Positions 59,552-64,000 of a stretch of DNA of 64,000 bases are shown in pieces; within the stretch, counting starts at the first letter, position 1; each line of letters begins with the position of its first letter. A model generated the notes under the pieces. That model had not been told where the DNA came from and searched no databases. It worked only from the letters and a program-made list of their open reading frames with translations. The stretch spans positions 1-64,000 of the forward strand of contig NZNV01000020.1 of the NCBI GenBank assembly GCA_002695025.1, read 5' to 3'. The position numbers and the translations under genes were made by a program. The DNA comes from Owenweeksia sp. (GTDB taxonomy: Bacteria > Bacteroidota > Bacteroidia > Flavobacteriales > Schleiferiaceae).

Positions 59552-60559
59552 TTACCACCTGATAAGTGTACTTCCCCAGGTAAATCCGCTGCCAAAGGCC
59601 GCCAGGCAAAGCAGGTCGCCATTCTTAAGCCTTCCTTCCTGTACTGCTTCACTGAGCGCAATGGGTATAGAGGCTGCGGTGGTATTGCCGTATTTCTGAA
59701 TGTTGTTGAATACTTGTTCATCAGCCAGGCCCATTTTGGCTTGTATATATTGGCTGATGCGCAGGTTAGCCTGGTGGGGAATCAGCAGGTTGATATCCGA
59801 AGGCTGGTGGCCGGTGGCTTCCAATGCCTCGTGAATCACTTCCTGGAAACGTGTAACCGCATGCTTGAACACGAAATTCCCATTCATATAAGGATAATAG
59901 CTGGTATCCTCAGGGTCCTGCTCAGCGATCATCTTGTCTACCCAATGTCCGGTGTTGGGGCCCTCCAGGGCCAGTTCCTTAGCGTACTTTCCTTCGGAGT
60001 GCAGGTGAGTGGTTAACACTCCTTTGTCTTTTTCTTCAGTAGGCTGCAGTATTACCGCTCCGGCACCATCCCCGAAGATCACGGAAACTCCGCGGCCACG
60101 GGTAGTCTTGTCCAGTCCGCCACTGTGGTTTTCAGATCCTATGAGCAAAATGTTCTTATAGGTTCCGGTCTGAATGAATTTATCGGCAACGGAAAGTCCG
60201 TAAAGGAAACCAGAGCATTGATTGCGTACATCCAGGGCGCCAATCTCCTTGATACCCAGCTGATCCTGTACCTGCACGCCTGGTCCGGGGAAATACATAT
60301 CCGGGGATAGGGTGGCAAAAATGATAAAGTCCACATCATCCGCTGTGATACCGGCATTTTCAATGGCCATACGGGCCGCCTTGGTGCCCATTACCGAGGG
60401 AGAGTCTCCCGTTTTAGGGTCTATCCACCTGCGCTCGCGGATACCGGTCCTTTCCTGTATCCAGGCATCATTGGTGTCCATCATTTTAGACAGGTCGTCA
60501 TTGGTTACCACATTATCGGGAACATAATGGCCGGTGCCGGCTATCCTGGAGTGCAACAT
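59552..60559 (-). CDS. fabH: Beta-ketoacyl-ACP synthase III
   Basis: This 335-residue enzyme starts fatty-acid synthesis by joining an acyl-CoA with malonyl-ACP. The active cysteine is in NQCSGFLYG (about 115), the His in LIPHQANLRI (about 260) and the Asn in KYGNTTAASIPIAL (about 290). It begins MLHSRIAGTGHYVPDNVVTNDDL. The gene stands outside any fab cluster (no plsX or rpmF beside it), so it may be an extra copy with another primer preference. Confidence 0.95.
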   Translation of the reverse strand: MLHSRIAGTGHYVPDNVVTNDDLSKMMDTNDAWIQERTGIRERRWIDPKTGDSPSVMGTKAARMAIENAGITADDVDFIIFATLSPDMYFPGPGVQVQDQLGIKEIGALDVRNQCSGFLYGLSVADKFIQTGTYKNILLIGSENHSGGLDKTTRGRGVSVIFGDGAGAVILQPTEEKDKGVLTTHLHSEGKYAKELALEGPNTGHWVDKMIAEQDPEDTSYYPYMNGNFVFKHAVTRFQEVIHEALEATGHQPSDINLLIPHQANLRISQYIQAKMGLADEQVFNNIQKYGNTTAASIPIALSEAVQEGRLKNGDLLCLAAFGSGFTWGSTLIRW

Positions 60560-60682
60560 ATCGTCAGTTTTGATCCTTGCAAATTAAGCTTAAAATGGGA
60601 TATATCATTTTATACCTTGATCTAATTGAAAATGAACAAATTTCAACGTATCAGGCTTGTATTTGGGAACTAAAAACAGCTG

Positions 60683-61483
60683 ATGAACGCAACTGCGAGT
60701 GAAACCGTCTCCTACCTGAAAAAGGCCGGCCTGTATACTAAAGGTCTGGTATACATACTGATGGGCGGGCTTACTGCCCTGGCTGCTTTGGGCATGGGAG
60801 GAAAGACCTCTGGTAAATCGGAGGTCAGTGACTTTTTAAAAGAGCAGCCTTTTGGAATACTGTTGCTGGGAGCCGTAGCATTAGGTTTACTGGCGTATAG
60901 CTTGTGGCGGGTGTACCAGGCCTGGGCTGATCCGGGGGAGGAAAAAAGCAAGGAACGTATTCCTACCCGGCTGCGCTACCTTTACAGTGCCATATTCTAT
61001 GGAGCTATTGCGTATAGTTTTGCCGGGTCATTGCTTTCCGGATCATCAGGCGGAGGCGATACAAAACAACAGATGCTGGCCCAATGGCTGGAAAAGGATT
61101 GGGGCATCTACCTTATACTAGGTGTGGCTGCCCTTGTACTGGGGCAGGCTGTTTTTCAGTTTTACATCGGCATTGGCGGTAGTTTTATGAAAAAGCTGGA
61201 TGACCATCCCGATGCCCGTGCTGAATACCGTCTCATCAAACGCCTGGGCCTGATCGGCTACTGCGCGCGTGGCCTCGTATTCCTGGTCATATCCTATCTG
61301 CTGGTACGGGTAGTTATAGATCATCGTGCCGATCATTACCAGGGCACCAAAGGCGTTTTTGAATACATCTCCAGTTTGCCCATGGGTGAAATAGTATTGA
61401 TCATTACAGCTGTTGGCCTGGCTTTATACGGTTTCTTTAACATCATGGTGGGGCGGCATGCCGATCTGACCCGTGTAAGTTGA
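60683..61483 (+). CDS. DUF1206 membrane protein
   Basis: This 266-residue protein has six membrane segments in three pairs, the DUF1206 pattern: KKAGLYTKGLVYILMGGLTALAALG, then LLLGAVALGLLAYSLWRVYQAW, and the repeat LGLIGYCARGLVFLVISYLLVR. The internal repeat is clear. No function is known. It is followed by a DUF4235-like gene after 44 bases. Confidence 0.9.
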   Translation: MNATASETVSYLKKAGLYTKGLVYILMGGLTALAALGMGGKTSGKSEVSDFLKEQPFGILLLGAVALGLLAYSLWRVYQAWADPGEEKSKERIPTRLRYLYSAIFYGAIAYSFAGSLLSGSSGGGDTKQQMLAQWLEKDWGIYLILGVAALVLGQAVFQFYIGIGGSFMKKLDDHPDARAEYRLIKRLGLIGYCARGLVFLVISYLLVRVVIDHRADHYQGTKGVFEYISSLPMGEIVLIITAVGLALYGFFNIMVGRHADLTRVS

Positions 61484-61527
61484 AAACCTTTATACGGTTG
61501 TAGGGGTTTTATATCAAAACAGAAGCA

Positions 61528-61800
61528 ATGGAACTGAACATCCTTCCCGATAATGACGATAGCAAACGCAAAATGCAGGAATTGCTGATCTCAGCCGGAG
61601 CCATGGGAGCCGGTTTTTTACTGAATAAGCTCATGGAAAGTGGTTACAAAGGCCTTTACCATGAAGATGCTCCCAGTAAAATAGACGCCCGTAAGGTAAA
61701 CTGGATGAAGCTGGCCGGCTGGACCGTGGTAAGTGGTATTGCCGTAACCGGCCTTAAGGTGCTTATCCGTAGGTATGCCGGTAAAGCGATAGATGATTAG
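61528..61800 (+). CDS. Small DUF4235-like membrane-associated protein
   Basis: This 90-residue protein has two weak membrane segments (about 18-35 and 60-80) with a short linker. The pattern KLAGWTVVSGIAVTGLKVLIRRYAGK matches DUF4235. Such proteins often sit near DUF1206 or other small membrane proteins in stress loci. It is likely cotranscribed with DUF1206. Confidence 0.75.
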   Translation: MELNILPDNDDSKRKMQELLISAGAMGAGFLLNKLMESGYKGLYHEDAPSKIDARKVNWMKLAGWTVVSGIAVTGLKVLIRRYAGKAIDD

Positions 61801-61854
61801 TTAAATCTTTTACGATAGGTCTGCATATCTTAAATTCGCGCCAAAATCTATTTT

Positions 61855-62565
61855 ATGGGAAGAGCGTTTGAATACCGCAGAGCCGCAAAAGAAAAGAGAT
61901 GGGACAAGATGTCCCGTATGTTTCCCCGTTTGGCCAAAGCCATTACCATGGCAGCCAAGGAAGGTGGCCCTGACCCTGATATGAACGCCTCTCTGCGTGC
62001 GGCTATTCAGAACGCCAAGGCGCAGAACATGCCCAAAGACAATATTGAGAACGCCATCAAAAGGGCTTCCGGCAGTGATGCCGATAATTATGCGGAAGTG
62101 TCTTATGAAGGTAAAGGCCCGCACGGGGTGCTGGTTTTTGTGGAGTGTGCTACTGACAATACCACCCGCACTGTGGCTAACGTAAAATCCTATTTCAATA
62201 AAGCGGGCGGAGGCGTGGTGCCCAACGGGTCCCTGGAATTTATGTTTGACCGTAAAGCCGTATTTGAATTTGAGAAAACGGACGGTATGGACATCGAGGA
62301 AATGGAGCTGGAACTGATTGATGCCGGGCTGGAAGAAATAGAAGAAGAGGATGGCATGGTGTACGTGTATGGCGATTATACCAACTTCGGAAGCCTTTCC
62401 AGCGCCCTGGAAGACATGAAGATCGAAGTAAAGAAATCCAACCTGCAACGTTTCCCCACCTCTCCAGTAGAATTTACGGAAGAGCAGTTGGCGGATATCG
62501 ACAAGATGATGGACAAGATAGAAGATGATGACGATGTACAGGCTGTATACACCAACATCGCCTGA
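61855..62565 (+). CDS. YebC/PmpR family protein
   Basis: This 236-residue protein has the YebC landmarks: a basic start, [71 protein letters not shown], and [19 protein letters not shown]. YebC proteins act as transcription regulators and in some species relieve ribosome stalling at proline runs. It is convergent with the glycosylase-family gene, with two bases between the stops. Confidence 0.95.
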   Translation: MGRAFEYRRAAKEKRWDKMSRMFPRLAKAITMAAKEGGPDPDMNASLRAAIQNAKAQNMPKDNIENAIKRASGSDADNYAEVSYEGKGPHGVLVFVECATDNTTRTVANVKSYFNKAGGGVVPNGSLEFMFDRKAVFEFEKTDGMDIEEMELELIDAGLEEIEEEDGMVYVYGDYTNFGSLSSALEDMKIEVKKSNLQRFPTSPVEFTEEQLADIDKMMDKIEDDDDVQAVYTNIA

Positions 62566-62567
62566 TC

Positions 62568-63365
62568 TTAGGGCTTTAGTTTCTGTTTTTCCGGGACAAT
62601 AAAGGTTCCGCGGCCACCCACTCTCAGACTCTCCACTTTGGAGTGGGGGTGATCGGGATGTACAGCTCCTTCTTTGCGGTAGTTTACAAAGAAATCATCC
62701 GGGAAATCACCGTAATGCGTGTCTTTACGGATAGCCGTCCTGCAGATCTCAACCGCACTTTTCAGCAGGGTCTTCAGTTCCTTTTCGGTGAGTTTGTTAC
62801 AAGGCTCTTCCGGGTGTATACCTACCTCAAAAAGCATTTCATCGGCTATCCAGTTACCGATACCGGCAAAGTGTTTCTGCTCCAGTAAAGCGGCTTTGAT
62901 GGGTATTTTGCGGTCCTTCAAGGCCATTACAAAATCATCGGGTTTTATACTAAGCAGGTCTTCCCCCAAAGTATGCGTGCCTTTATATTTTTCCAGGGAA
63001 TCCAGTATCTCGATCTTCCCGAACTTGCGGGAATCCACAAAGGCCAGCCGCGATCCATCTTCAAAATGGATGGCCATCCGTGTGAAGCGAGGCAGGCTGT
63101 ACTGATCCGTAAACACCTCCAGGGAACCGGTCATACCGAAATGGAGGTGTAACCATTTTCCGTTGCTCAGCTGGGCAAACAGGTATTTTCCTATTCTTTC
63201 GGTCTTAATAAAGCTTTGATCCACTAAATTGTTGTAAATTTCCTCCTTAGAACTTTTGTAAACTTTGTCCAGAGGGTCAAGAAACTCAACGTCAGTTACT
63301 TGGAGATCTTTTACTACCTCTTCAAAGTATCCTCTCATCACTTCAACTTCGGGTAACTCGGGCAT
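62568..63365 (-). CDS. Fpg/Nei-family DNA glycosylase lacking the zinc finger cysteines
   Basis: This 265-residue protein begins MPELPEVEVMRGYFEEV, with the catalytic Pro1 and Glu2 of Fpg/Nei, and has the H2TH region (KAALLEQKHFAGIGNWIADEMLFEVGIHP). Such enzymes remove oxidised purines and nick the strand. The C-terminal zinc finger normally holds four cysteines; here the same region reads HPDHPHSKVESLRVGGRGTFIVPEKQ with none. The RGTF part of the finger remains. This resembles the zincless finger known in some relatives such as NEIL1. Confidence 0.9.
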   Translation of the reverse strand: MPELPEVEVMRGYFEEVVKDLQVTDVEFLDPLDKVYKSSKEEIYNNLVDQSFIKTERIGKYLFAQLSNGKWLHLHFGMTGSLEVFTDQYSLPRFTRMAIHFEDGSRLAFVDSRKFGKIEILDSLEKYKGTHTLGEDLLSIKPDDFVMALKDRKIPIKAALLEQKHFAGIGNWIADEMLFEVGIHPEEPCNKLTEKELKTLLKSAVEICRTAIRKDTHYGDFPDDFFVNYRKEGAVHPDHPHSKVESLRVGGRGTFIVPEKQKLKP

Positions 63366-63453
63366 TTTCAGATTTTTAAATTTGGAATTCTCGTAAATTT
63401 TGTTATTATACTAGGTAGGTAAGCAATATAATTCTAATCAGTAAAAACACATA

Positions 63454-63837
63454 ATGTTACAAACAAACGTGGAAACAGGGAAGTATCAAAGCGACATGGA
63501 GAAGGCGGTAAATTTCGTGCTGAACCGTGGCTTTGAGGACATCAAGGCAAGACATGGGGATTATGAAGAGCCAGCTACTCTCAGAATGATGGACCAGGAA
63601 GGCGGTTTTGTTCCGGACATTACGGCTACCAAAAACGGTGGAAAGTATTATTTTGAAATTGCCAATCGCAATGAGGATGCCAGGCAAGTAGTGGGCAAAT
63701 GGAAGCTCATGTCTACACTGGCACGTATGAAAGACGGTGATTTCAGGATATTTGTGCCTTATGGCAGTATGAAGTACACCAATGAAATATTGGAAAAGAA
63801 AAGTATTGAGGCCGAAGTGATCAAGCTGCCCAAGTAA
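63454..63837 (+). CDS. Small conserved protein, possibly nuclease-like fold
   Basis: This 127-residue protein has an N-terminal helix (SDMEKAVNFVLNRGFEDIKAR) and a beta core with FVPDITATKNGGKYYFEIANR, which recalls the PD-(D/E)xK pattern (PD, then FEIA) but lacks the final Lys. A later AEVIKLPK tail follows. I know no named family. It is divergent from the glycosylase gene, and a strong terminator follows. Confidence 0.75.
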   Translation: MLQTNVETGKYQSDMEKAVNFVLNRGFEDIKARHGDYEEPATLRMMDQEGGFVPDITATKNGGKYYFEIANRNEDARQVVGKWKLMSTLARMKDGDFRIFVPYGSMKYTNEILEKKSIEAEVIKLPK

Positions 63838-63866
63838 GATCAGGTCATACATAATTTGTAATTTTA

Positions 63867-63890
63867 GGGGGTTGAAAAACCCCCTTTTTT
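63867..63890 (+). terminator. Terminator before the exonuclease gene
   Basis: GGGGGTT/AACCCCC stem with a GAAA loop and six T, 29 bases past the small conserved gene. The exonuclease GTG start follows immediately at 63891. Confidence 0.9.
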
Positions 63891-64000
63891 GTGTTTGCAG
63901 TAGTTGATGTGGAAACCACCGGAGGACACGCTTCGGGTCATAGAATGACAGAGATTGCCATTGTAATTACCGATGGTGAAAAGGTGGTGGACCGCTATGA
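63891..64000 (+). CDS. DnaQ-type 3'-5' exonuclease domain protein, N-terminal part (cut by window edge)
   Basis: The visible 36 residues (VFAVVDVETTGGHASGHRMTEIAIVITDGEKVVDRY) are the Exo I motif of a DEDDh exonuclease with the two acidic metal ligands in VDVETTG. In Bacteroidota this domain is often fused to a UvrC-like GIY-YIG part, but that cannot be seen here. The GTG at 63891 is the likely start, directly after the terminator, so the leader would be very short or the promoter overlaps the terminator. Confidence 0.85.
   Translation, partial: MFAVVDVETTGGHASGHRMTEIAIVITDGEKVVDRY

Noticed and set aside
61810-62448. Antisense open frame of 212 residues inside the yebC gene
   Set aside because: It mirrors yebC codons, is histidine- and phenylalanine-rich with no family pattern, and yebC is firmly identified.
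1-64000. Searches for tRNA, rRNA, CRISPR, transposase, integrase or attachment sites
   Set aside because: No cloverleaf, ribosomal, direct-repeat-spacer or mobile-element pattern was seen in the gaps between genes.

Overview
The window is a chromosomal segment of a Bacteroidota bacterium, most likely of the class Flavobacteriia; a Cryomorphaceae or Owenweeksia-like relative is my guess and is not proven. The signs are three large secreted proteins with type IX secretion (T9SS) C-terminal sorting domains, an outer-membrane OmpA protein with the domain order of the T9SS component PorE, promoters of the Bacteroidota type (TTTG or TTG, a spacer of 18-19, then TAnnTTTG), few Shine-Dalgarno sites, and many gene families typical of the phylum. 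I see no tRNA, rRNA, CRISPR array, insertion sequence or prophage.

Layout. 0-7 kb: the start of a RelA/SpoT gene (cut by the window edge), fahA (tyrosine breakdown), glyA and a TerC-type membrane protein, a T9SS secreted protein, a lipoprotein, and a tail-less ssb facing a zinc-ribbon gene. 7-14 kb: a GT39-like glycosyltransferase, a DUF1361 membrane protein, and the lower half of histidine degradation (hutI-hutG-ftcD). 14-23 kb: chorismate synthase, a dicarboxylate/amino-acid symporter, a large AsmA-family protein with a coiled-coil tail overlapping the PorE-like OmpA gene, then rplS, trmD and msrB. 23-33 kb: an alpha/beta hydrolase with no canonical start codon, a 2100-residue T9SS surface protein, an LruC-domain lipoprotein, and a TetR-controlled pair of small membrane proteins.

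34-51 kb is the accessory and most interesting part. A run of 13 tightly packed minus-strand genes (35418-41169) is built from repeated small fold families: VOC/PhnB glyoxalase-fold proteins, SRPBCC/AHSA1 lipid-binding-like proteins, DoxX membrane proteins, a SnoaL/NTF2-fold protein, a GyrI-like protein and a lipoprotein alpha/beta hydrolase. Just upstream an ArsR repressor fused by overlap to another SRPBCC gene faces a flavodoxin/ferredoxin reductase-like gene across two matching operator palindromes. The following 9 kb continues the theme: an AlkC/AlkD-like protein, DUF1801, GyrI-like, VOC, DUF3224, a VOC lipoprotein, DUF4256, SnoaL, DUF6157 and an AlkZ-like winged-helix protein, with a PAS histidine kinase/response regulator pair in the middle. 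I read this as an island for binding, sensing or detoxifying small reactive molecules, possibly with DNA-alkylation repair. This function is inference.

51-64 kb: an M48 protease lipoprotein, an SGNH hydrolase, a GlxA-type AraC regulator, an acyltransferase, a TPR-LuxR regulator followed by a T9SS secreted protein, fabH, DUF1206, YebC, a formamidopyrimidine-DNA glycosylase-family protein that has lost its zinc cysteines, a small conserved protein, and the start of a DnaQ-type exonuclease gene cut by the window end.
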